Source of the DNA: Acetobacteraceae bacterium AT-5844 | GTDB lineage: Bacteria > Pseudomonadota > Alphaproteobacteria > Acetobacterales > Acetobacteraceae | Reading direction: 5' to 3' | Length of the DNA: 64,000 nt | Assembly (NCBI GenBank): GCA_000245075.1 | Contig: JH599958.1 | Coordinates: 126,339-190,338 of the forward strand | Shown here: in pieces, positions 8,551 through 17,748 of the stretch | How positions within the stretch are numbered: position 1 is the stretch's first letter | How the letters are laid out: every line of letters starts with the position of its first letter | Notes under the pieces: model-generated | What the model was told of the DNA's origin: nothing | What the model saw: only the letters and a program-made list of their open reading frames with translations | Database searches by the model: none | Position numbers and translations under genes: made by a program

Positions 8551-9450
8551 ATGCCCACACGGCCCATCCGGCAGGTGCCTGGCGTTTACCACCGCCGCGT
8601 CGGCGACATCGTGGTGACGGTGCTGAATGACGGCTTCCAGGACGCGCCGATGACCAGCGTCGTCAACATCCCGCAGGATGAAGCCGTGGCGATGATGCGG
8701 GCCGCCTTTCGCCCCGTACCCCGGCGCACGGCCGTGCAGGCCTTCCTGATCCACAGCGCCGATCGCCTGGCACTGGTCGATGCCGGTTGTGGGCCCGCCA
8801 AGCCCACGGTGGGCAAGCTGCCGGCGAATCTCGCGGCCGCCGGCATCCGCCCTGAGGAGATCGACACGGTGCTGATGACCCATCTGCACCCCGACCATTT
8901 CGGCGGGCTGCGCGACGCCACGGGCGCCGCCGCCTTCCCACGCGCGGAGCTGCACATCGCCGCCGAGGAATATGACTACTGGCACAGCGACGAGGCCGCC
9001 GCCGCTGAAACGGATAAAGCCCGCCGCAAGAGCTTCTTCGGCGGGGCGCGTGCCAGCCTCGCCGCCTATGAAGGCCGCATCCGCACCTTCTCCGGCGAGG
9101 CGGAGGTCTTCCCCGGCGTCACCAGCCTGCCGCTTCCGGGCCATACGCCGGGTCACTCCGGCTACATGGTGGAGTCCGCCGGCGAACGCCTGCTGATCTG
9201 GGGCGACATCATCCATGTGCCGGAGGTTCAGGTACCCAGGCCGGAAGCCTGCATGGCCGTGGATGTGCTTCCCACCCTCGGCATCGAGACCCGCCGCGCC
9301 ATCTTCGAGCGTGCCGCGCGGGAGCGCCTCACCGTCGCCGGCATGCATCTGCACTTCCCGGCGCTGGCCAATCTCCGGCAGGAGGGGGATAGCTTCCTGC
9401 TGTTGCCGGAAGCCTGGTCTTCGGCTGACCTCGCGGACGGGGCCACGTAA
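8551..9450 (+). CDS. MBL-fold metallo-hydrolase
   Basis: Metallo-beta-lactamase-fold hydrolase of 299 residues. The zinc motif is THLHPDHFGG, with H111, H113, D115 and H116. The other expected ligands are in PLPGHTPGHSGY and WGDIIHV, with a final histidine near GMHLHFPAL. The ATG at 8551 follows GGAGGAAGGA; a TTG 33 bases earlier is less likely. The family includes lactonases and thioesterases. In this operon, directly after BKACE, hydrolysis of a lactone or thioester intermediate is a reasonable inference but is not shown. Confidence 0.88.
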   Translation: MPTRPIRQVPGVYHRRVGDIVVTVLNDGFQDAPMTSVVNIPQDEAVAMMRAAFRPVPRRTAVQAFLIHSADRLALVDAGCGPAKPTVGKLPANLAAAGIRPEEIDTVLMTHLHPDHFGGLRDATGAAAFPRAELHIAAEEYDYWHSDEAAAAETDKARRKSFFGGARASLAAYEGRIRTFSGEAEVFPGVTSLPLPGHTPGHSGYMVESAGERLLIWGDIIHVPEVQVPRPEACMAVDVLPTLGIETRRAIFERAARERLTVAGMHLHFPALANLRQEGDSFLLLPEAWSSADLADGAT

Positions 9451-9467
9451 GGCTGACAAGGGAAGAG

Positions 9468-9500
9468 TTGGCAGCTTGGCCTAAAAGCCATACATTATGG
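9468..9500 (+). promoter_or_regulatory. Promoter with palindromic operator before the MocR gene
   Basis: TTGGCA (9468) and TACATT (9491) are spaced 17 bases like -35 and -10 boxes. The 13-bp imperfect palindrome CCATACATTATGG (9488-9500) covers the -10 box. An identical 13-mer lies at 10998 in front of the DUF983 gene. This fits autoregulation by the MocR protein. Confidence 0.6.
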
Positions 9501-9517
9501 AGGACGCTCCTCATTGT

Positions 9518-10948
9518 ATGGAATCAGGCCCCCTGAGACGCGCGGAACCCCATCTCAGCTGGCTCCCCTCCATGGTTGGCGGCGCCCGCCCTCTCTACCG
9601 GGCCATCGTCGATGCGCTGGAGGAGGATATCCGCACCGGCCGCGTCTCCGCCGGCACCCGCCTGCCGCCGCAGAGGCGGCTGGCGGAGGCGCTTCGGGTC
9701 GATTTCACCACCGTCTCCCGCGCCTATAATCTTGCCAGCCAGCGCGGCCTCGTGGAGGGGCGGGTCGGCCAGGGCACCTTCGTCCGCGCGCCTGGGCCCG
9801 CGCCCGGGCCGGCACCCGCTGTTCCCTCACCACGGCCCCGCGCCAGCGTCGCCGACCCGCGCATGAACGTCCCCCCATTGCCGGAAGGGACGGCATGGCG
9901 GGAGGCCATGACGCGCGATATCGGCGCCCTGGCGGCCGAAATGGATATGGAATTGCTGCTGCGCTACCAGCTGGCGGGCGGCGGCGAGGCGGACCGGCTG
10001 GCGGGCGTGGAATGGCTGCGTGGCCGCCTTTCGGTCTCACCGGACCGCCTGCTGGTGGCGGCCGGGGCACAGGCGGCCCTGCTGGCGCTGGTGACCACTC
10101 TCTGCGAACCGGAAGACCTCATCTGCTGCGAGGCGCTGACCTATCCCGGCTTCCGCAGCCTGGCCGCCAATCAGCGGCTGCGCCTGGAGGGCCTGCCCAT
10201 GGATGCGGAGGGCCTGCTGCCTGAAGCGTTCGAGGAGGCATGCCGCACCCTCCGGCCCAAGGCGCTGTACTGCGTCCCCACGCTGCACAATCCGACGACC
10301 GCCACATTGCCCTTGCCCCGGCGGCAGGCGCTGGTCGCCATCGCCCGGCAGCATGGCGTGCCGATCATCGAGGACGACGCCTATGGCGCCCTCGCCCCGG
10401 GCGCGCCCCCGCCCCTGGCCGCGCTGGCGCCGGATATCGTCTTCCACATCTCCGGCCTCGCGAAATGCGTCTCGCCTGCCTTGCGCGTCGCCTATCTCCT
10501 AGTGCCGGAGCCACGCCAGGCCTCGCGGCTGACGGGTGCCTTGCGGGCGACGGTGGGCATGACCTCTCCCCTGACCGCCACCCTGGCCACGCGATGGATC
10601 GGCAACGGCACGGCCACCCTGGTCCGTGACGCCATCCGGGCAGAGACGGCGGCACGCCAGCGCATCGCAAAGAAGCTGCTGCCACCTGCATGGATCGCCA
10701 CCAGCCCGGACGCCTTCCACCTTTGGCTGCGGCTCCCTCAGGAATGGGGGCGGGGCGAATTGCTGGCACGCTTCCGCCCCGACAGCCTCGGCGTCGTCGC
10801 CAGCGACGCCTTTGCCGTCACCGCGCCGCCCGAGGCCCTACGTATCGCCCTTGGCAGTCCGGGGGACCGGCAGGCGATGGAGGCGGAGCTGCGGCGGATG
10901 GCCGAATTGCTGGCCCAGGCACCGGACATGCCCGCATTGTTCGTATGA
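9518..10948 (+). CDS. MocR-type regulator (GntR helix-turn-helix fused to PLP aminotransferase-like domain)
   Basis: Fusion regulator of 476 residues. The GntR winged helix spans about 25-90 (PLYRAIVDALEEDIRTGR, then RLAEALRVDFTTVSRAY and GQGTFVR). A linker with alternating PGPAP residues leads into a type-I aminotransferase-like domain from about 125. The likely PLP lysine is K316 in SGLAKCVSPALR, with IIEDDAYGAL and TLHNPTTAT supplying other PLP contacts. The ATG at 9518 is chosen over the one at 9497, because 9497 lies inside the palindrome and within the predicted promoter. Such proteins control PLP, GABA, taurine or transport genes. An identical operator before the DUF983 gene suggests that gene as a target. 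Confidence 0.88.
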   Translation: MESGPLRRAEPHLSWLPSMVGGARPLYRAIVDALEEDIRTGRVSAGTRLPPQRRLAEALRVDFTTVSRAYNLASQRGLVEGRVGQGTFVRAPGPAPGPAPAVPSPRPRASVADPRMNVPPLPEGTAWREAMTRDIGALAAEMDMELLLRYQLAGGGEADRLAGVEWLRGRLSVSPDRLLVAAGAQAALLALVTTLCEPEDLICCEALTYPGFRSLAANQRLRLEGLPMDAEGLLPEAFEEACRTLRPKALYCVPTLHNPTTATLPLPRRQALVAIARQHGVPIIEDDAYGALAPGAPPPLAALAPDIVFHISGLAKCVSPALRVAYLLVPEPRQASRLTGALRATVGMTSPLTATLATRWIGNGTATLVRDAIRAETAARQRIAKKLLPPAWIATSPDAFHLWLRLPQEWGRGELLARFRPDSLGVVASDAFAVTAPPEALRIALGSPGDRQAMEAELRRMAELLAQAPDMPALFV

Positions 10949-10958
10949 TTGCCGTATT

Positions 10959-11010
10959 ATTGCATGCAATCATATTGACAATTCCACTGCCAAGAACCCA
11001 TACATTATGG
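10959..11010 (+). promoter_or_regulatory. Promoter and MocR-type operator before the DUF983 gene
   Basis: A perfect 12-bp palindrome, ATTGCATGCAAT (10959-10970), is followed by TTGACA at 10975-10980. The palindrome CCATACATTATGG (10998-11010) then covers the expected -10 area (CATACA or TACATT). The 13-mer is identical to the one in front of the MocR gene. Confidence 0.6.
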
Positions 11011-11065
11011 CATTGCACGGAACCCGCCCACGGGCTGCCGCCTGCGCTTCCGTAAGGAAACCGCG

Positions 11066-11488
11066 ATGCCTTCCACCCACGACTGGCCTGCGCTCCCTCC
11101 GCTGCACACCGGCATCCGGGGCCGCTGCCCCCGCTGCGGCGAAGGACATCTCTTCCAGGGCTTCCTGAAACTGCGCCCCGGCTGCGAGGTGTGCGGGTTG
11201 GACTATTCCTTCGCCGACCCCGCCGACGGCCCGGCCTTTTTCGTCATCTGCTTCGCCTGCGTCCCGAGCGTCGTGCTGGCGCTCTGGATCGAGGCGCAGT
11301 TCGGCCCGCCTTACTGGGTCCACCTCCTGACCACCCTGCCCTTCATGCTGCTGACCTGCGTGCCACCCCTGAGGCCGCTGAAGGGATGGCTGGTGGCAAG
11401 CCAGTTCTTCTTCAATGCGGAAGAAGCCCGCTTCGGAGCCGCCGCCCCGCCCCGCAAGACGCGCCACGACACCGGCGCAGCGGCCTGA
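11066..11488 (+). CDS. DUF983 small membrane protein
   Basis: Inner-membrane protein of 140 residues. The N-terminus carries two zinc-ribbon-like cysteine pairs, GRCPRCGEGHLF and GCEVCGLDY, as in other DUF983 members. Two hydrophobic segments follow: PAFFVICFACVPSVVLALWI (about 55-75) and the LLTTLPFMLLTCVPPL region near 90-105. The tail LKGWLVASQFFF fits the family end. No biochemical function is established for the family. It follows the MocR gene and has its own promoter with the shared palindrome, so it may be a target of that regulator. Confidence 0.8.
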   Translation: MPSTHDWPALPPLHTGIRGRCPRCGEGHLFQGFLKLRPGCEVCGLDYSFADPADGPAFFVICFACVPSVVLALWIEAQFGPPYWVHLLTTLPFMLLTCVPPLRPLKGWLVASQFFFNAEEARFGAAAPPRKTRHDTGAAA

Positions 11489-11524
11489 GACGGCCCCTTT
11501 CCATTTCTTTCGAGGAGATCTCGC

Positions 11525-12001
11525 ATGTCCCTCCGCCATACCCTCATGGCTGCAGCCCTGTTGCCGATGCTCGCCGCGGGCGCCGCCCAGGCAGCCGATC
11601 TTCCCCGCCAGCCGGTACTGACGCTGGAGGCGGCGATGAAGGTGCTGGCTGCCGCCCAGGGCGAAGCCGCGAAGCAGGGCTGGCCGGGTGCCATTGCCGT
11701 GACGGATGCGGGCGGCGCGCTATTGGCCATGCTCCGCATGGACGGCTCCGGCCCCGCCGCCTCGGAGATCGCTCCAGGCAAGGCGCGCACCGCCGCCATG
11801 TTCCGGCGCTCCACCAGCGCCTTCGAGGATGCCATCAACGGCCCGCGACCGGCCGCGATCACCGGCCAGTTCGTGATGATGGCCGGCGGGCTTCCCCTTG
11901 TCGTGGACGGCCAGGTCGTGGGCGCCATCGGCGTCTCGGCGGATACGCCGCAGCATGACGTCGCCATCGCCGAGGCTGGCCGCGCTGCCCTGCCCCGCTG
12001 A
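11525..12001 (+). CDS. GlcG/HbpS-family (heme-binding-like) secreted protein
   Basis: Protein of 158 residues. A signal peptide (MSLRHTLMAAALLPMLAAGAAQA) ends near residue 23. The mature part is a GlcG/HbpS domain: LTLEAAMKVLAAAQGEAAKQG, then VTDAGGALLAMLRMDG and, near the end, GGLPLVVDGQVVGAIGVSADTPQHD. Family members bind heme or small organic ligands; the ligand here is unknown. It lies 36 bases after the DUF983 gene behind a GAGGAG ribosome-binding site and probably shares its transcript. Confidence 0.85.
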   Translation: MSLRHTLMAAALLPMLAAGAAQAADLPRQPVLTLEAAMKVLAAAQGEAAKQGWPGAIAVTDAGGALLAMLRMDGSGPAASEIAPGKARTAAMFRRSTSAFEDAINGPRPAAITGQFVMMAGGLPLVVDGQVVGAIGVSADTPQHDVAIAEAGRAALPR

Positions 12002-12688
12002 CCTGCGCGGGATGCTCTTCCCCCCGCCCTGACAGGCAAATCCACCTCGGCGGGCACAGCATAGCCCCGGTCGGTAAGCCGAAGGCCCCTGCATTCACGC
12101 CAGCGCCTCAGCAAGGCGCTGGTGACGCGGCGGGCACCGCGCGCTTATCCGCCCCGGTTCACCGCGTGCGCCAGGGCACATCCACCCGGCCTGAGGGAGG
12201 CCTAGAAGAAGGGGGAACGCAGCGGCGCGTGCAGGATGCGCGCGGCCTGGCACGGAGGCAGGCACAATGTCTCAGGCAGCAGGAACCCAGGGCCAGGGTG
12301 TGGCGCGGCGCCCAGAACCCTCTCACGACGACGCACCCGCGCTCATCCGCGCCGCACTCCAGGCGGCATTCCGCTGGTGGCGGGTGGGGAGGCATTACCA
12401 CCCCGAACGCCGGTACATGCGCGGGGGGCGGGGCGACGCCGCCTCTGCCTCCACAGGCCATTGAGCGCTACCGGCGGGTGATGGGGGACCGGGCGGGGGT
12501 TGCTGTCGCAGCCCTTGGCGGCGGGTGCCGGGCATGGCCAAGCCGCAGCGGCGCCCACCGGCCTCTCCCTCTCCGGCCAGGAGCAGGAGCCGGCGGCATG
12601 TCGCGTGGAAATAAACCATTCCCGGATGCGGATCGCATCCCGCTACTCCCCTGGCGTTCTCGCGGCGCACAGGCGCGGGTAGCAGGCC
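12002..12688. other. Long intergenic stretch without a recognisable gene
   Basis: About 690 bases between the GlcG-like gene and the convergent MFS gene. Several open frames exist on both strands, but none shows a familiar domain, good codon pattern or ribosome-binding site. A leftward stretch around 12010-12120 could be a remnant of a coding tail, but I cannot name it. No tRNA, repeat array or insertion sequence is visible. Confidence 0.4.
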
Positions 12689-13903
12689 TCAGGCGGACCG
12701 GCGGATGCTCAGCCAGGCCAACGGAATCTGCGCCAGCAGGGTGGCGGCGGCGTTGACCATGAAGGCCGTGCCCATGCCGCCGGACATCAGGGCCACCGCA
12801 CCGAAAAGGGGCGGACCGATGATATAGCCGGTGAAGATCAGGATGGTACCTCCGGCCATGGTCTCGGCGATCATGCCCGGTGGGGCGCGCCGCGCCATCT
12901 CGGCATTCTGCACGCCGTTCCAGCTGGAGACGGCGATGCCGGCAATGGCGGCGAGGAGGAAGAGGCTCCAGACGGGCCAGTGAGTGCCGCTGAGAGCCAG
13001 CGTGCCGGTGGCCACCGCTGAGGCGAGACAGCAGAGGCGGAGAACCGTGAGCCCGGGCATCAGCTTGTCCGATACCCAGCCAAGCAGCATGCGGCCGCCG
13101 ATGGAGACCGTCTGCATGGTGGCGAAGAGGGCGCCAGCGAGGGGCAGGGAGAAATCCAGCTCGGTTGCCGCGTAAGTGACGAGAAAAGCGAACCAGGCGC
13201 CCTGGCCGATGGCCATGAAGCACCCGGCGAGGCCGACGGCGACGAGGCCGGGCGCCTTGCCCAGCACGGCAAGCGGGCGGGTGAGGTTGCCGGGCGAAAG
13301 GAAGGCGGCCGCGCTCAGGCGGCGGCTGCGGTCCCGGCCGGCATCCAGCGCGTCGCGCATGGGTTGCACGGCCAGGATGGTGAGAACAGGCAGCAGGGCA
13401 ACGGCGAGAATGGCGCCCTGCCAGCCGAGATAGGCCGCGGCGAGCGGTAGGATGAGGCCCGCGAGCACGCCTCCGAGAGGCACGCCCGCCTGCTTGATGG
13501 AAAAGAGCAGGTTACGGTGCTGGGGCGGCGAGAGGCGTTGCAGGATGTCGCCCCCGCCGGAGACAGAAGGTCCGTAGCAGAGGCCCATGAGGAAGCTGCC
13601 AGCCAGGGCGGCGAGTTCCATCGGCAGAACGAGCATCAGCGCGCCAATGACGCCCACGGCCATACCGGTCTGCAAGCTGCGGATGGAGCCCAGGCGGTAG
13701 ATCAGCGGCGTGCCCGCCATGAGAAAGACCACCGAGCCCGCCGTGTTGAGGGCGGCAAGCCAGCCGACCATGTCCGCGGACCAACCATGGGCAGCCAGCA
13801 TGGGCGGCGCGAGGGTGGCGACGATGCGGGAGAGGATGGTAGCCGTGGTCTGAATGACGAGTACGGCGGCAAGGGGGGCAAACCAGGGCATCTTGGCGGC
13901 CAT
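12689..13903 (-). CDS. MFS transporter (12-TM type)
   Basis: Major facilitator permease of 404 residues with alternating hydrophobic helices throughout. It starts MAAKMPWFAPLAAVLV; the loop between helices 2 and 3 reads LIYRLGSIRSLQTGM and the centre has the charged DALDAGRDRSRR loop. GGRMLLGWVSDKL is the second-half signature. The reading frame stays open for another 104 codons upstream, but that part encodes the tail of a decayed LysR protein, so the start is set at 13903 where the first helix begins. The substrate is unknown. The neighbouring LysR remnant may once have controlled it. Confidence 0.82.
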   Translation of the reverse strand: MAAKMPWFAPLAAVLVIQTTATILSRIVATLAPPMLAAHGWSADMVGWLAALNTAGSVVFLMAGTPLIYRLGSIRSLQTGMAVGVIGALMLVLPMELAALAGSFLMGLCYGPSVSGGGDILQRLSPPQHRNLLFSIKQAGVPLGGVLAGLILPLAAAYLGWQGAILAVALLPVLTILAVQPMRDALDAGRDRSRRLSAAAFLSPGNLTRPLAVLGKAPGLVAVGLAGCFMAIGQGAWFAFLVTYAATELDFSLPLAGALFATMQTVSIGGRMLLGWVSDKLMPGLTVLRLCCLASAVATGTLALSGTHWPVWSLFLLAAIAGIAVSSWNGVQNAEMARRAPPGMIAETMAGGTILIFTGYIIGPPLFGAVALMSGGMGTAFMVNAAATLLAQIPLAWLSIRRSA

Positions 13904-13973
13904 TCTCGCCCCGTGGCGGAAAAAGGAAACCCCTGCCAGGGAGAGCCGGGGCGGATCATGGAGAGGCAAGCCC

Positions 13974-14482
13974 TCATGGCGACGCGTTGCCTCCTCCACG
14001 CTTCGCGCCGGTTTCCGCCGAGTGGCAGGCACGAGCCCCCAGCAACGCGAAGGCAGGTGTCGGCGGCTCGGATCATGCCAGAGGTGATAACCGGAGAACG
14101 GTTCGCACCAATCCGCCAACACCGGGTCAATCTCCCTTCCGCGATAGAAGTGCTGCACCTGCTGCTGGGGCAGGTAAGAGAGCCCAAGACCTGCCAGCGC
14201 CGCGTTGAGCATCATGGTCGCGCTGTTGAAGTTGCCCTTCGACCCACCTCGCGCTTACCCCTGTTAAATTTCCAGGTGTAGAGCCCGCCATGTTTCGGCA
14301 GGCACCAGGTTGACGCCGTTATGGGCGGTCACGTCCTGCGGCTTGCGTGGTTTGGGCCGCTTCTCGAAATATGCGGGAGATCCCACGACCGCCATCCGCA
14401 TTTCGGGGCGGATGGGCACGGCGATCATCCCCCTGGGCGAGCGTCTCGGCTGGCCGTACCCCGGCGCCGCCGGTCCGGTCAC
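13974..14482 (-). pseudogene. LysR-family regulator remnant with frameshifts
   Basis: Three reading frames together rebuild the substrate-binding domain of a LysR protein. GVRPAETLAQG (about 14450) shifts into MIAVPIRPEMRMAVVGSPAYF. That block shifts near 14270 into NFNSATMMLNAALAGLGLSYLPQQ. The last block, WCEPFSGYHLW, loses frame again near 14045, where a PAFALL segment continues in another frame to a stop at 13974. The helix-turn-helix half is absent. The gene has therefore lost its DNA-binding domain and carries at least three frame breaks. It lies directly upstream of the MFS gene, which it probably once regulated. Confidence 0.8.
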
Positions 14483-14752
14483 CCGGCGGTGGGCGCCGTG
14501 GAAAGTGACGCCAGCCGGGGGGCATTTATGAGCCCATCTCATGATGTCATGCGGCTTCTACCGTCTAATCCGGCGTAATCGCGCCCGCTAACCTTGGCGC
14601 GGACATGTTCCGGCCGTTTGCCCGGCTGCCTGGCGTCGCAGCGCCGGGAAGCAGGGAGCCCAGGCGGGCACACTGCCGGGCACGGCGGGGCATGCGCGCC
14701 GTTCGCATCGTTCGGCGCCGTTTCTGACGCTTCAGCAATCGCAAGGCCACTG

Positions 14753-15952
14753 ATGAACGGACACACCATTTCGGGAGCCGGGGCGCTTCCCACCTCTTCT
14801 CCCATGTCGGGAGCGGTCCTCGCGATGACGCTGTGCGCTTCCGCGCTGATCGCATCGGAGTTCATGCCGGTCAGCCTGCTGACGCCCCTGGCTTCCGACC
14901 TCGGCATGACGGAAGGGCAGGCCGGGCAGGCGATCTCCATCTCCGGCATCTTCGCTGTCGTGACCAGCCTTTTCGTATCGGCGGTGGTGGGGCGGCTCGA
15001 CCGCCGCACGGTGCTGCTCGCCTTCACCCTGCTCATGGTCGTCTCCGGTGTGGTGGTGGGGTTCGCGCCGAATTTCGCCGTGCTGGTAGCCGGGAGGGCG
15101 CTGCTCGGGGTCGCCATCGGTGGCTTCTGGTCGATGTCGACGGCCACCGTGATGCGCCTCGTCTCCCGCGACGACGTGCCAAGGGCCCTGGCGATCCTGA
15201 ACGGGGGCAATGCCCTGGCCGCGACGGTGGCGGCGCCTCTCGGAAGCTTCCTGGGCGCCTATATCGGATGGCGAGGCGCCTTCTTCTGCGTCGTCCCCCT
15301 CGTGGCCGTGACCTTTGTCTGGCAACTGCTGACCATCCCTCCCCTGCCGGCGGAGCGGTCATCCAGCGCCGGCGCCGCCTTCCGGCTGCTGGGCCGGCCT
15401 CAGGTGGCGCTGGGCATGCTGGCGATCCTGTTCCTGTTCATGGGGCAGTTCGCGCTGTTCACCTATCTCCGGCCGTTCCTGGAGAGGGTTACGCAGGTGG
15501 ACGTCTCGGCCCTTTCCCTCATCCTCCTGGTCCTGGGCGTCACCGGCCTCCTCGGCACCTATCTGGTCGGCCGGTTCCTGCGGGCGAGCCTGCACGGCGT
15601 CCTGGTCGCCATCCCGCTGGGCATGGCGGCGATTGCGGTCACGCTGGTTACCCTGGGGCACTGGCCGCTGGCGGCCGTGGCGTTGCTGGCCGCCTGGGGG
15701 CTCATCGGCACACCGGCGCCGGTGGGGTGGGGAACCTGGCTGAGCCAGACACTGCCGGAAGACGCCGAAGCGGGTGGTGGCCTGATGGTGGCGACCATCC
15801 AGTTGGCCATCACCCTGGGGGCGTCGGTCGGCGGGGTGCTGCTCGATACGAGCGGCTTCCCGACCACCTTCGGCACCAGCGCGGCCCTGCTGTCCGCATC
15901 CGCGGTGCTGGCCTTCCTGAGTTGGCGCATCGGGCTGGCGAGGCGGCAATGA
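14753..15952 (+). CDS. MFS transporter (arabinose-efflux/YdhP-like)
   Basis: Major facilitator exporter of 399 residues. The first helix is SGAVLAMTLCASALIASEFMPVSLLTPLASDLGMTEG, which is typical of the AraJ/YdhP drug and sugar efflux group. VGRLDRRTVLLAF is the loop 2-3 signature and RALLGVAIGGFWSMS is helix 4. The ATG at 14753 is preceded by AAGG and places the first helix near the N-terminus; an in-frame start further up would add unlike sequence. A close homologue by eye is the MFS gene at 51577, which shares the GGFWSM and PVGW motifs. The substrate is unknown. Confidence 0.85.
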   Translation: MNGHTISGAGALPTSSPMSGAVLAMTLCASALIASEFMPVSLLTPLASDLGMTEGQAGQAISISGIFAVVTSLFVSAVVGRLDRRTVLLAFTLLMVVSGVVVGFAPNFAVLVAGRALLGVAIGGFWSMSTATVMRLVSRDDVPRALAILNGGNALAATVAAPLGSFLGAYIGWRGAFFCVVPLVAVTFVWQLLTIPPLPAERSSSAGAAFRLLGRPQVALGMLAILFLFMGQFALFTYLRPFLERVTQVDVSALSLILLVLGVTGLLGTYLVGRFLRASLHGVLVAIPLGMAAIAVTLVTLGHWPLAAVALLAAWGLIGTPAPVGWGTWLSQTLPEDAEAGGGLMVATIQLAITLGASVGGVLLDTSGFPTTFGTSAALLSASAVLAFLSWRIGLARRQ

Positions 15953-16144
15953 GCCCCGGCCGAAATCCCTCTGTCACCTTTGGGCTCGAACGTCGTTCTA
16001 GAGGGTCAATGGGAGGAACGACGAGGAGACCGACAGGCGCTCGGGCGCTCGTCATGCGCGGTGCGCAGACCGCGCGGCACGGACGGCCCCAAGGGCCGGC
16101 TGTCGGCTCCTGCGGGAATGAGAGGAAAAGGATTGGAGAACCAC

Positions 16145-16794
16145 ATGCGAAACCCTGACTTCGCAGCAACCAGGCGCGACCTGATGATCGGGGCGGCGGC
16201 CTCCGCCGCCACAGTGGCGACGACAGGCGCGGCAAGCGCCCAGGCCACCGCTCCCGCTGCCCCTCCCGCCGCCACAGGAGCATCTGCCATGTCCAAAATC
16301 TCCTTCAGCGTAAACGGCGAGGCCCGCGTCCTTGAACTCGACACGCGGACGACCTTGCTGGACGCGTTGCGCGAGCATCTGCATCTGACCGGCAGCAAGA
16401 AGGGCTGTGACCACGGCCAGTGCGGCGCCTGCACCGTGATGGTCGATGGGCGGCGCATCAACTCCTGCCTGACGCTGGCCGTGATGCATGAGGGCGACGA
16501 GATCACCACCATCGAGGGGCTGGGCAGCCCGGAGAACCTGCACCCGATGCAGGCCGCCTTCGTCAGGCATGATGGCTACCAGTGCGGCTACTGCACGCCG
16601 GGGCAGATCTGTTCCTCCGTCGCGGTGCTGGAGGAAATCAAGGCGGGTATCCCCAGCCACGTCACCGCCGATCTCGGTGCCGCGCCGCAAGTGACGGCAG
16701 ACGAGATCCGCGAGCGCATGAGCGGCAATATCTGCCGCTGTGGCGCCTATTCCAACATTGTCGAGGCCATCACCGAAGTCGCGGAGCGCCAGGC

Positions 16795-16798
<4 letters not shown>
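16145..16798 (+). CDS. paoA: Aldehyde oxidoreductase, 2Fe-2S subunit (PaoA-like)
   Basis: Iron-sulfur subunit, 217 residues, of a periplasmic molybdenum hydroxylase. A twin-arginine signal ([20 protein letters not shown]) precedes an alanine/proline linker. The ferredoxin domain has [16 protein letters not shown] with a further Cys at INSC, and the helical domain has CGYCTPGQ and ICRCGAY, giving both 2Fe-2S sites. Tat export of this subunit is the mark of the PaoABC type, where folded subunits ride together to the periplasm. GGAGAACC lies before the ATG. The ATGA overlap with the next gene shows tight coupling. Electrons would leave the molybdenum site through these clusters to FAD. Confidence 0.9.
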
Positions 16799-17745
<947 letters not shown>

Positions 17746-17748
17746 GCC

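Noticed and set aside
12166..12756. Open frame of about 196 codons in the gap after the GlcG-like gene
   Set aside because: Low-complexity Arg/Gly/Pro composition, no ribosome-binding site, no domain, and it overlaps the MFS gene end.
12689..14215. A 508-residue LysR-MFS fusion protein
   Set aside because: The first 104 codons are the tail of a frameshifted LysR gene. The transporter begins at 13903.
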